Below are positions 36,549 through 45,288 of a stretch of 64,000 bases of DNA, piece after piece. The stretch lies in assembly GCA_937966555.1 (NCBI GenBank), contig CALCLY010000017.1, positions 1 to 64,000 on the forward strand, in the 5' to 3' direction. Below the pieces are notes generated by a model. That model did no database searches and was not told the DNA's origin. It worked only from the letters and a program-made list of their open reading frames with translations. Position 1 is the first letter of the stretch, and each line of letters begins with the position of its first letter. The stretch comes from CALCLY01 sp900552775 (GTDB lineage: Bacteria; Bacillota; Clostridia; UMGS1883; UMGS1540). Position numbers and translations under genes: made by a program.

Positions 36549-37580
36549 CTATTCTTCAATCATTGTTTGCTGTCCGTCGTCGGTTTTATCCAAATTAAAA
36601 TGTTTGTAGCAAGACGATGTAACAATTCTTCCTCTCGGGGTTCTGTTTAAAAAACCGATTTGCATAAGATACGGTTCATAGACATCCTCAATTGTTGAAA
36701 CATCCTCCCCTATTGTTGCTGCAAGAGTTTCCAAACCCACGGGCCCTCCGCTGAAATTTTGTATAATGCTCATAACCATGCGTTTGTCAACATTGTCAAG
36801 ACCTATCTTGTCAATTTCAAGCATATTCAGCGCTTCATCAGCGACTTCAGCCGTAATTACACCGTCGGCTTTAACTTGGGCGTAATCTCTCAATCGTCTC
36901 AAAAGTCTGTTGGCAATACGCGGTGTTCCGCGAGAACGCGACGCAATTTCGAGAGCACCTTCATCTGAAAGTTCAATTTTTAAAATTGAAGCACTTCTTT
37001 TTACTATCGAAGAAAGCTCCTCGTTAGTATATAACTCAAGACGCGATATTATCCCGAAACGATCTCTCAGCGGACTCGAAAGAAGACCTGCACGTGTTGT
37101 GGCTCCGACAAGAGTAAACGGAGGAACATCTATTCTAATTGATCTTGCACTGGGTCCTTTGCCTAAGATAATATCAATTGCAAAATCTTCCATGGCAGGA
37201 TAAAGTACCTCTTCCACTGTTTTTCCGAGTCTGTGTATTTCATCTATGAATAAAACATCGTACGGTGCAAGGTTTGTCAAAAGGGCCGCCAAATCACCCG
37301 GTTTCTCAATTGAAGGACCGCTTGTCACACGAAGATTTGTTCCCATTTCATTTGCTATTATCCCTGCCATAGTAGTTTTACCAAGCCCGGGCGGACCGTA
37401 AAGCAAAGTATGGTCCAAAGCCTCTCCCCTTTTTTTTGCCGCTTCTATAAAAATAGATAAATTTTCTTTAAGCTTTTTTTGACCAATATATTCATCCATA
37501 CTTCTCGGGCGGATAACGCTTTCCGTATCATTGTCGCCCTCAAGCTCCATGCTTGTTATAAGTCTTTCTTTATAATCCAT
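36549..37580 (-). CDS. ruvB: Holliday junction branch migration ATPase RuvB
   Basis: 343 residues, the normal length. AAA+ motor with Walker A GPPGLGKTT, Walker B DEIH, sensor 1 GATTRAGLLS, an arginine-finger PLRDRFG, and a C-terminal winged helix with RTPRGR. It drives branch migration with RuvA. It starts 21 nt after ruvA. No ruvC is adjacent; the resolvase must be elsewhere. Confidence 0.97.
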   Translation of the reverse strand: MDYKERLITSMELEGDNDTESVIRPRSMDEYIGQKKLKENLSIFIEAAKKRGEALDHTLLYGPPGLGKTTMAGIIANEMGTNLRVTSGPSIEKPGDLAALLTNLAPYDVLFIDEIHRLGKTVEEVLYPAMEDFAIDIILGKGPSARSIRIDVPPFTLVGATTRAGLLSSPLRDRFGIISRLELYTNEELSSIVKRSASILKIELSDEGALEIASRSRGTPRIANRLLRRLRDYAQVKADGVITAEVADEALNMLEIDKIGLDNVDKRMVMSIIQNFSGGPVGLETLAATIGEDVSTIEDVYEPYLMQIGFLNRTPRGRIVTSSCYKHFNLDKTDDGQQTMIEE

Positions 37581-37601
37581 ATATTAATCTCCGTTCTGCC
37601 T

Positions 37602-38195
37602 TCAGAATGGCTTTGAAAGCTTCAAAAGTGCATTTGTAATGGTTTCTTCGACTGTTTTACCTGGTTCAGCCGCTGCAATTGCTCTTTTTGCTTCGGTGGC
37701 ATTATATCCCAAAGCCATTAAAGCAGCAACAGCATCATTGTTTGCGGACATATTAAGAAAATTGTCATTTTCGGAAACGTTCTGAAGCAAATCTTCGCCC
37801 GATATTTTGCTTTGAAGTTCAAGAATAATGCGCTGTGCCGTTTTTATCCCAACTCCCTGTGCCGCCGAAATTGCTTTTGCGTCATTTGTTAAAACAGCCT
37901 TTGCCACTCCGCTCGGCGAAAGCGCGGATAAAACTGCAAGAGCTGCTTTAGGTCCCACACCAGATACGCTGAGAAGCATTTCAAAAAAGTTCAATTCCTC
38001 CTGCGTTATAAATCCATAAATATCAAATGCATCTTCTCTAATATTTGTATATGTATAAAAAATATAATTATTATTTTGAGTTATTTTGGAAAGTGAGCTG
38101 AGCGATGAATAAATTTTGAAGCCTATTCCCCCGATATCCAATACGGCAAAATTTTCAAATGTATGCACCACTGTTCCTTTTAAATAGTAAAACAT
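37602..38195 (-). CDS. ruvA: Holliday junction branch migration protein RuvA
   Basis: 197 residues. N-terminal OB fold (MFYYLKGTV), two helix-hairpin-helix motifs (LLSVSGVGPKAA, and AAQGVGIKTAQRII) that contact the junction, and a C-terminal RuvB-binding domain with MALGYNATEAKRAI. AGGAAGGTG precedes the ATG. First gene of the ruvAB-amidase run; strong promoter at 38225-38253. Confidence 0.97.
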   Translation of the reverse strand: MFYYLKGTVVHTFENFAVLDIGGIGFKIYSSLSSLSKITQNNNYIFYTYTNIREDAFDIYGFITQEELNFFEMLLSVSGVGPKAALAVLSALSPSGVAKAVLTNDAKAISAAQGVGIKTAQRIILELQSKISGEDLLQNVSENDNFLNMSANNDAVAALMALGYNATEAKRAIAAAEPGKTVEETITNALLKLSKPF

Positions 38196-38224
38196 TAAGA
38201 CACCTTCCTAAACAATATAAATAA

Positions 38225-38253
38225 ATTATACCACAGTTTTAAAGACATGTAAA
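38225..38253 (-). promoter_or_regulatory. Sigma-A promoter of ruvAB
   Basis: On the minus strand TTTACA (38253-38248), 17-nt spacer and TATAAT (38230-38225), with TGG before the -10. No SOS box was recognised over it. Confidence 0.75.
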
Positions 38254-38276
38254 CATATTTAACAGTAATTTAATCT

Positions 38277-38320
38277 AAAAAAGCCGCATCAAAACTTTAT
38301 CTGTTTCGGTACGGCTTTTT
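38277..38320 (-). terminator. Terminator of the MBL-fold gene
   Basis: On the minus strand AAAAAGCCG pairs with CGGCTTTTTT over a loop of about 25 nt and continues into T. It separates the MBL gene from the ruvAB promoter. Confidence 0.75.
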
Positions 38321-38338
38321 GTGAAAAAAATATTTGTA

Positions 38339-39844
38339 TTAAGAATGATATACGGCATTTTTAACACCGCTTATTACAATAGGCTTTTCGGCACGAAACA
38401 CAATTGTTGTAAGTTTCGAGGGATTAAGCGGTTTCTTTGAAAGAGAATCTCGGTTAAAGAAAAGTGCGTCACCGTCAATGCCCTTGCGTGATGCAAAATC
38501 TATATTCGTAACTCCGACAGGCTTTGCATCAATTTTTACGGAAGAAATAAACGATTCCGAGTCTTCGAAGTATAAATCTGCGTAAATCACCGTGTTCTTA
38601 ACAGTCATATTAAGTATCGAAAACTTAAGATCATTGTACTTTACATTGTCAAACACCCAAACACGTGCACCGGTATGTTTTGAAGTTTCGGCAATTTTTC
38701 GTTTTAAATCCCCGAGAGAATGCCGCGGTGTGTGATACGGAAGTTCAAATCTGTATGTTCCGTTTCCGCCGAAAAAAATCTCTTTTACATCGGGACTGTA
38801 GATAAGCGAACTGTAACCTCTGTCATATATACTGAACCTGCATAAAGCATCAGTCTCAAAACTTTCAAAAAAACAAACATCGGGCGAAATAAATTCATTT
38901 GCTTTTTCGTCACCGCCGCAAAAGCCGTGATGAGGGACGCTAAATATGTCAGACTTTAAATAATCGCCGTATCTGTCAGCTATTCTCGCTTTGTCAAAAT
39001 AGCAGTCCCCGCCAAAAAGTATAATCTGTCCTTCAATTTCAAGCCTGAGAACAAGTGAAATTTCATTTGCATCTTTCGAGTTTTCTATATCGTCCTGTGA
39101 TGACAGTACGGTAAATTTTGCACCGGCGAACTCAAATGTCTGCCCGGTATGAGCTTTAATTTTGGGTATTTTATTTTCATTTACCGTTTTTTCGAACAAC
39201 AGAAGATTCTCATATTCATTAAGTATATTCAAATCGGCAAATTTTTCTTTTATTTTTTCATCAATTGCGGGGAAATTATATATAACGCTGTCCACAGTAA
39301 ATTCCCCATTGTATTTTTTGCAAAAAACATTAAAGCAGCGATAATGGTCTATATGAGGGTGCGTAAAAAACCATGCGGTAATTCTCGGTTTTTCGTCACC
39401 GCACAAATTTTTCATTTCATTCATGAGCTTATCCGCATCTGGTTCAAAATCCCAACCGCCGTCTATTATAATAAAACTTCCGTCAGAAAGCCTCAATATA
39501 TATGAGATGCCGTAATCCTCCAAATCGGGCTGTATAAGTACCGGTTTTTTATCACCGACAGGGCTTTTTTTGAGATTGAAATAATGCCCGGTTGGTTCGT
39601 AAATTATATTGAGTTCGGAAATATCCGGGTAAAAAACCGTAAAAATAGCCTCATTTTTGTTTACAAGACATCTGTATGTATTTTTCCCGAGTCTGGAACT
39701 TTCTTTTTCAATAAAACCGTTTCCCGTCAGCTTTCCGATAAACATATTGAAATTTTTTACCGAGACATTCTTGTACGAATATGCAAACGAGTTGTCCCCC
39801 TCATTCAACGTATATTTAAGAGTTCCCGATTCAAATTTTTGCAT
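38339..39844 (-). CDS. MBL-fold metallo-hydrolase of unknown substrate
   Basis: 501 residues, no signal peptide. Residues 1-90 are an unrecognised alpha/beta domain; about 100-350 is a metallo-beta-lactamase fold with IIIDGG, the metal motif HPHIDH (H162, H164, D166, H167), ILFGGDCYFD and VPHHGF, which is closest in pattern to ComEC-type and similar hydrolases. Residues 350-501 are a C-terminal extension. The substrate is unknown. It is a single gene with its own promoter and terminator, between ruvAB and an AraC regulator. CGGAGGAT precedes the ATG. Confidence 0.75.
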   Translation of the reverse strand: MQKFESGTLKYTLNEGDNSFAYSYKNVSVKNFNMFIGKLTGNGFIEKESSRLGKNTYRCLVNKNEAIFTVFYPDISELNIIYEPTGHYFNLKKSPVGDKKPVLIQPDLEDYGISYILRLSDGSFIIIDGGWDFEPDADKLMNEMKNLCGDEKPRITAWFFTHPHIDHYRCFNVFCKKYNGEFTVDSVIYNFPAIDEKIKEKFADLNILNEYENLLLFEKTVNENKIPKIKAHTGQTFEFAGAKFTVLSSQDDIENSKDANEISLVLRLEIEGQIILFGGDCYFDKARIADRYGDYLKSDIFSVPHHGFCGGDEKANEFISPDVCFFESFETDALCRFSIYDRGYSSLIYSPDVKEIFFGGNGTYRFELPYHTPRHSLGDLKRKIAETSKHTGARVWVFDNVKYNDLKFSILNMTVKNTVIYADLYFEDSESFISSVKIDAKPVGVTNIDFASRKGIDGDALFFNRDSLSKKPLNPSKLTTIVFRAEKPIVISGVKNAVYHS

Positions 39845-39901
39845 AAATAATCCTCCGTTATTCCAAAATTAATGCATATAATTTTTATTTTTATCTCTGG
39901 C

Positions 39902-39930
39902 ATTATATCACTTTTAAAAACAAATTTCAA
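39902..39930 (-). promoter_or_regulatory. Sigma-A promoter of the MBL-fold gene
   Basis: On the minus strand TTGAAA (39930-39925), 17-nt spacer, TATAAT (39907-39902). Leader of about 50 nt. Confidence 0.75.
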
Positions 39931-39995
39931 GTTCTTAGCAAATTTTTGAAAAAACTCTTACATAATTTTATTTAGTGTTATAGAAACCGCTCTTT

Positions 39996-40844
39996 TCATA
40001 TTGTTTTCCGGAACTGCAGAGGTGAATAACCGAATTTTTCTTTGAATTTTTTTGTGAAATACGATATTGATTCAATTCCGCATTCATAGCATACCTCCGT
40101 CATATTAAGATTTGAGGTAAGAATCAGATTTTTGGCATAATCAAGCCTCATATTAAGAACATATTTCGAAAAAGTTACGCCAACCTTTTCTTTAAAATAT
40201 CTGCAGAAATGCGATTTGGATATTTTAAGCTCGGAGGCTATATCGCTTACAAATATTTTTTGAGTGAAATTTTCACGTACATATCTGAATGCCTGCCTGA
40301 GCAAAACGTCGCTTCTGCCGTAAGTCGTCAGAGTTTTTGCGTCGCGAATCAGATTTTTAAAAAGCTCTGCGATTATAATGGAAACGGAGCTTTCCACGAT
40401 AATGTTTTCAAATTCTCCGCATTTTTCATATTCGTTCATAATATTTCTGAACATAAAGAAAACCTTGTTATAGCTTTCGTCATTCAATACGGCAAAGTAC
40501 GGAGATTTTTCATAAGTTATTTTGTCATCAAAACGGTTTTGGACAAGCTCGGGAAGAAAAGAAAGCGAGTAGCCTTCAAAACCCTGCTCTATGTTTGTAA
40601 ACTGGTGCATATCTATGGGCGTGAAAAGATAGAGACAGCCCTTATGACATTCATACAGTTTTCCGTTAATAACATGCTCCGCGCTTTTGTTTGTAATAAA
40701 TTCAATTGTCAGTATGTCATGCATGTGCATGGAGCCGCTTTTCCCTGCCAACGACGATGTATCATGCTGTATCACATATTTTTTATTCAGAGATTCCAAA
40801 CGTTCACGCGACGAATTATAGAAAACATCGGGTTTTTTAGCCAC
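39996..40844 (-). CDS. AraC family transcriptional regulator
   Basis: 282 residues. Cupin-like N-terminus (MHMHDILTIEFITN) and two helix-turn-helix motifs (SDIASELKISKSHFCRYFK; VCYECGIESISYFTKKFKEK). GTG 40844 is taken as start because AAAAGGAG lies at 40854-40861 and the promoter (40872-40900) would begin transcription near 40865; the in-frame ATG at 40883 would lie upstream of that start point. It lies directly downstream of operon B with its own promoter and is a candidate regulator of it. Confidence 0.9.
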   Translation of the reverse strand: MAKKPDVFYNSSRERLESLNKKYVIQHDTSSLAGKSGSMHMHDILTIEFITNKSAEHVINGKLYECHKGCLYLFTPIDMHQFTNIEQGFEGYSLSFLPELVQNRFDDKITYEKSPYFAVLNDESYNKVFFMFRNIMNEYEKCGEFENIIVESSVSIIIAELFKNLIRDAKTLTTYGRSDVLLRQAFRYVRENFTQKIFVSDIASELKISKSHFCRYFKEKVGVTFSKYVLNMRLDYAKNLILTSNLNMTEVCYECGIESISYFTKKFKEKFGYSPLQFRKTI

Positions 40845-40871
40845 GGCACACACTCCTTTTCGAATAAAAAT

Positions 40872-40900
40872 ATTATAATACAAAGCATCGGTAAAATCAA
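40872..40900 (-). promoter_or_regulatory. Sigma-A promoter of the AraC gene
   Basis: On the minus strand TTGATT (40900-40895), 17-nt spacer, TATAAT (40877-40872). It lies between the operon B hairpin and the AraC start. Confidence 0.8.
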
Positions 40901-40903
40901 GAC

Positions 40904-40935
40904 CGGGCGGTGTATTTTTTACACCGCCTCGGTTA
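40904..40935 (-). terminator. Hairpin at the end of operon B
   Basis: ACCGGGCGGTGT pairs with ACACCGCCTCGGT (one mismatch) over TATTTTTT. The T run after the stem is poor, so termination may be partial. Confidence 0.55.
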
Positions 40936-40944
40936 TTGAGCTCT

Positions 40945-43704
40945 TTACTTTATTATTGATATCGATTTTCCGAGAGGAGATATATTTTCGGTCGAAGAAA
41001 GTAAAAATCCTTTTAATTCCGTCCACTCCTCGGGCAGCAGTAAATTGGCATACGGATGAATTTTAAAGCTTTCGAAAGCTTCCGGATTATCCGAAAAATC
41101 CGAAGCTCTTTTTACATCTATCGACAAAAGACGATTTCCTTTATAAGCCGCAATTATGATATCTGCTGCGGGTATTCCTTCACCAAAATCCGCAATATCG
41201 GCCGTTATACTTACCCATCCTGAAGGATTTTCCTGTATCGGAGCGGAGTTTTGTTCAAACCTTAAGGCTGCAACTCCGGATTTATTTGCAACGTTATACA
41301 AAGCCCTCCTGCTTCCGTCAGCGGAAACAACGGTAATAATCGTCTCGGGTGTAACATAAGAATCCTTCTCTCCGCTTACGCTTATAATGGCGTTGTTTTC
41401 TGATGAAAGCGCATCGCTGAGTGCACGAGCCGTCGTGTTTTCGGGTACATATAAAGCATGCGTAAGACCGGTGTCAGAAATTTTGATATTTTCCGAATTG
41501 CTTTCAAGAGTGGTTGTTCTGCCCGACAGTGAAAACTCATTCGGAGAATCAAACGCATATACTTCAAGATTGTCAAACCAGCTGCACCTCTCGCTTAGAT
41601 ATGAGGCCTGATGCTCAAATCTGAAGTGATTTATTTTAAGTTCTGAGTAGGCAAGCTCCGCTTTTGTAATGTCCGATATCAAAACACCGTCGATATAAGT
41701 TTTGAAATTTCCTTTCGAAGTATCAAATACGCTTGTAATATTATACCATCTGTTTGTATCGAAATTTCCGATATTTATTCCCTCTGTTTTAATGTTTCTG
41801 CCGTTTTGTAAAAGACCGAAACGAATAAAAGTGTTTGACGGCAAATCATTTTTACATACAAAACCTGTTTCGCCTGTCAGACTATCGGATTTAACATCAA
41901 AGGATACAAGGATTGTTTTTCCCGCCGTTATTTTCGTCTGATCGGGATAAAACATCGGAAAAACATTTAATACTTCGGTTTCTTCGGAAAGCTTGGCCGT
42001 ATATATTTTTAAAACTTTCCCTCTTCCATCTTCGCTTTCGGCATACATTTTGCGTTTTGTTTCATCGTTTTCACTACTCTTCCAGAGGTACCAGTTATTT
42101 TCTGCCGCACCGTTTATATTTGTATATACATTATTGCTCCAGCCGTCAAAATCATCATAAAAAATCTGATTTAAATTTGATACGACATATTCCTTGGCTT
42201 CCTCCTCTGATGAAGCCAAAACCTTCATACCGGGTTTAACCTCGGCGTTTTGCGGAACGGGATTTCCGCTTGAGTCATTGATGCTTAATGCAAACCCATC
42301 CCTGTAAATCACATTACTTAAAACCTCGGAAACGTTTTTAAAGCCTTTTATATACATTTTGCTGTCGGAGTTTGACAGGGTGACAGCGCCGTCATTTTTA
42401 TATGTTCCGCCGTAGTATTTTAAATTATCAAATATTATAAAGCAATCGTCACCCGGTGCGTCAAACCAATATTTAAGAGCCAAGGTAATGCTTTTTGTTT
42501 TTCCGTACGAAGCGGGAACGCTTGCCTCATCGGTCAAAGTAAGCATTAAAGCTCCATTGAGATAAATGCTGAGCTTCGGAGTTGCTGCAGTTTTATCAAG
42601 AGTAACAGCAAGCTTGTTCCATTTGTTTTCTTCGGGATTTCCGCTTAGAACTGCCTTCCAGTATCCCGACTGCATTGAATTGTTTTTAGCATATAATCCG
42701 CGTATGGAATTTGTGCCGTCACTGAGCATTATTTCCGCCCAAGGACGCTGGTTTTCTTTTGCGGACGGGTTGTTTGAAAGATTTGAGTAAAACTCTGTTT
42801 CAAACGTTGCCGTGTCTCCCATATCAGCGGTGTTAAATGTAATTCCGAGCTCCTTTGAGCCGCTTTGATTTGTTGTTTTCAGAGCTGTGATTTTCAAAGC
42901 TTCATCATTTAAGCTTTTTCCTCCGAAGCCGTAAACCGTGGTAGTTTTAAATAATGATGAATCTATATTTGCCGTATATGATAATTCATAATCCGAAACG
43001 GCATTTTTGTATGAACCCGAATAAAGCTCAAGATTGTCTACAGCCGCAAAACAGTTTTCTCCGGGTGCGTCATACCAGTAATTAAGCGAAAACTCAACCG
43101 ATGCCGGCGCAGAAAAATTTTCCGGCAAAAGCGTGTCAAGAGCTGCGGCTTTAGCGCCGTTTAAATAAAAAGCAGCAATATTTTTCGTCATGTCAATGGA
43201 AACGGCATATGTGTTCCACTGATTTTCAAAAGAGTTTCCCGATGTAACGGAAGTCCATTTTGTACCTGCAACAACCTGCGTCTTTTTTACATAAATCAGG
43301 CGTGCGCTTTTTCCGCTTACGTCTTTTAATGAAACTTCCAATGTCGGCATTTGAGCTGAGCCTGTTCTTGAAGTCAGATTAGTGTAAAACTGAAAAGCTG
43401 TCGTAATATTATTGCCGTAGTTTTTGGATACGGGAACACTTGCCGTAAGCGCTTTATACTCCGTTGTTTCATCGGTTTGTTTTGAACTGAGCTTTAATGC
43501 TTTGTCGTTTTCTTGTTTTCCGCCGATTCCTCCCGCAAGCTCGTAACTCATAAGCTCGGGACGTGTGTTTGAAATTGAAAAATCACTTTCATTTTCAAAA
43601 CCTATTGAAAGCGGTGCTGCTTCGCCGTAAACGGCGGACAAAGGAATTGTCGCGGCAAACAATGCCGTACTGAGAATTAATGCTACAAGTTTTCTTTTCT
43701 TCAT
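40945..43704 (-). CDS. Secreted concanavalin-like protein B6, three jelly-roll domains
   Basis: 919 residues. Signal peptide (1-28). Two similar concanavalin-like domains (about 30-235 and 240-435) share the pattern VxFSLNYWYDAPGE..F..(D)NL..Y.G(S/T)YKN, showing an internal duplication. A small Ig-like segment (about 440-510), a third jelly-roll (about 515-725), a cadherin-like segment (about 730-820) and a C-terminal beta module (about 825-919) similar in type to those of A5 and A6 follow. No catalytic motif recognised. Probable sugar-binding surface or secreted protein. Last gene of operon B; a G-rich ribosome binding site precedes the ATG. Confidence 0.65.
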   Translation of the reverse strand: MKKRKLVALILSTALFAATIPLSAVYGEAAPLSIGFENESDFSISNTRPELMSYELAGGIGGKQENDKALKLSSKQTDETTEYKALTASVPVSKNYGNNITTAFQFYTNLTSRTGSAQMPTLEVSLKDVSGKSARLIYVKKTQVVAGTKWTSVTSGNSFENQWNTYAVSIDMTKNIAAFYLNGAKAAALDTLLPENFSAPASVEFSLNYWYDAPGENCFAAVDNLELYSGSYKNAVSDYELSYTANIDSSLFKTTTVYGFGGKSLNDEALKITALKTTNQSGSKELGITFNTADMGDTATFETEFYSNLSNNPSAKENQRPWAEIMLSDGTNSIRGLYAKNNSMQSGYWKAVLSGNPEENKWNKLAVTLDKTAATPKLSIYLNGALMLTLTDEASVPASYGKTKSITLALKYWFDAPGDDCFIIFDNLKYYGGTYKNDGAVTLSNSDSKMYIKGFKNVSEVLSNVIYRDGFALSINDSSGNPVPQNAEVKPGMKVLASSEEEAKEYVVSNLNQIFYDDFDGWSNNVYTNINGAAENNWYLWKSSENDETKRKMYAESEDGRGKVLKIYTAKLSEETEVLNVFPMFYPDQTKITAGKTILVSFDVKSDSLTGETGFVCKNDLPSNTFIRFGLLQNGRNIKTEGINIGNFDTNRWYNITSVFDTSKGNFKTYIDGVLISDITKAELAYSELKINHFRFEHQASYLSERCSWFDNLEVYAFDSPNEFSLSGRTTTLESNSENIKISDTGLTHALYVPENTTARALSDALSSENNAIISVSGEKDSYVTPETIITVVSADGSRRALYNVANKSGVAALRFEQNSAPIQENPSGWVSITADIADFGEGIPAADIIIAAYKGNRLLSIDVKRASDFSDNPEAFESFKIHPYANLLLPEEWTELKGFLLSSTENISPLGKSISIIK

Positions 43705-43727
43705 AAATACTTACCCCCCCAAAAAAT

Positions 43728-45275
43728 TTATTTAACCGTATGTGCACTGACAAGCGGTGTTCTGTCCTCCCACGAGGAAATTATCATACATTTTATTTCA
43801 AGATTTTGCGTATCCCTCACACTGCCTAAAACTTCAGAATTAATTATATCTTCTGCGCCAGGAGCAATTTCAAATTTTTTACTTTTAATACTTGCTATTT
43901 TACCGCAGTTTCTTATTGTTACGACTATTGTAAAGCTTTGGTTTTCGCCTGACTTATTTTGTATTTTCAGCTTTGCGGAAATCGGATCACCGCTTAAAGT
44001 CTGTGACGGAAAAAGAATTTTTTTATCTCCGCAATAAATATTTACATCAGAGAATATCAAATCTTCCGCTGCATAAGATGCCGCTGCACGTGCGGTAAAT
44101 TCGCCGTCCGAAACAAATATATAATATGTTTCACCGGGGTAAAATCCGCTCTCAGACGTAATTTCAAGATATCCGCCGCTAAGTTTTACATTCGATATAC
44201 TCATTTCATATCCGTTTGACATAAGTTTTATTTTATCTGCTGTAACATCTGAAAGGCTGATATCGGTATCGGTTTTAAGCTTAACAGAATCATGATTCAT
44301 ATTTACCGAAGAAAATCCCGTAAAATCATTAAATCCCGTAACTTTGACATTGTCTATTCCCACACCGGCTTTTTGCGTTATTCCATCAGACAAATACCGT
44401 CTCGGAACAATTTTCCATGTTTGAAAATCCGATATTTCCGGTTCGAAATTTTCCGTAGTTAAAACTTCGTTTTCGTTAACAAAAATCCTTCTTATATGAT
44501 TTTTGAAGTCGAACAACATGGTTACGTGGAACCATTCGCCTACGGGATAATTTATTTCCGTACCGCTTATTTTTCCGCTGTATGAGAAGAAATTATTAAG
44601 TACGGAAAAAAACTTTCCGTTTGTAAGCGATCTAAATTCATACGAAACTCCGTCAATTCCTGTTGCGAGAAACAAGTCGTGTTCAAATACAACAGTGCTT
44701 GTCTGTCCGACACAATGTCCGTTTATCTGTGCAAAATTCGTAGAACCGTTATCGCTGTAGCACTCCGGAGTAGGTTCATAATATGCGGCTATATCGTCAT
44801 CGGTACCGCCGGCACCTTTTACAGGAGTACCCGTAACATAGCCGCTTTTGTACGGTGAACACCAAGTCTTGTTAAATCCGTCAACACCGCCGGAATAGGT
44901 ATTGTAGTCCTCAGAAAACAATTCGCTTGTTTTCCCGCGCTCTGATACCTTAAATGTTATTTCGGTGTTATCAGCAGTTCCGTCTTCATAAAGAATATTG
45001 GCTTCAAGCGTATGAATACCCATGCAAAGTTTTTCGGGGAGCGCCGCAAAACATTCACCCACACCCGCACTTGTAAACTTTTTATCGCCGTCAAGAATAA
45101 AATGTATTTCCCCGCTTTTCGGAATACGTATCCTAATCCTATTAAATTCGGAATCCACCGACGCACCGTTTAGAGGTTCCAAAAATTCCGGCTTCTCTTC
45201 AGCGTATATCGGCATTACGAAGCATATCGAAAATACTGCAACAAGTAATGTCATAATTTTAATAAGTCTGCGCAA
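43728..45275 (-). CDS. Secreted concanavalin-like protein B5
   Basis: 515 residues. Signal peptide (about 1-25), a short Ig-like domain (about 28-110), a concanavalin-like domain (about 120-320) with NYPVGEWFHVTMLFDF, an Ig-like domain and a C-terminal beta module with FTIVVTIRNCGKIASI. The jelly-roll is of the same type as in A5 and A6. TTG 45275 is chosen because GAGGTGA lies at 45280-45286; the in-frame ATG at 45314 would sit inside the upstream gene. No enzyme motif seen. Confidence 0.65.
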   Translation of the reverse strand: MRRLIKIMTLLVAVFSICFVMPIYAEEKPEFLEPLNGASVDSEFNRIRIRIPKSGEIHFILDGDKKFTSAGVGECFAALPEKLCMGIHTLEANILYEDGTADNTEITFKVSERGKTSELFSEDYNTYSGGVDGFNKTWCSPYKSGYVTGTPVKGAGGTDDDIAAYYEPTPECYSDNGSTNFAQINGHCVGQTSTVVFEHDLFLATGIDGVSYEFRSLTNGKFFSVLNNFFSYSGKISGTEINYPVGEWFHVTMLFDFKNHIRRIFVNENEVLTTENFEPEISDFQTWKIVPRRYLSDGITQKAGVGIDNVKVTGFNDFTGFSSVNMNHDSVKLKTDTDISLSDVTADKIKLMSNGYEMSISNVKLSGGYLEITSESGFYPGETYYIFVSDGEFTARAAASYAAEDLIFSDVNIYCGDKKILFPSQTLSGDPISAKLKIQNKSGENQSFTIVVTIRNCGKIASIKSKKFEIAPGAEDIINSEVLGSVRDTQNLEIKCMIISSWEDRTPLVSAHTVK

Positions 45276-45288
45276 ATAAATCACCTCA

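Noticed and set aside
40845..40883. Longer AraC N-terminus from ATG 40883
   Set aside because: This ATG lies upstream of the transcription start predicted by the perfectly spaced promoter; GTG 40844 has the binding site.
40209..41066. 285-codon open frame on the plus strand
   Set aside because: It lies antisense to the well-supported AraC gene and its promoter and has Cys/Phe/Ile-rich sequence without domain features.
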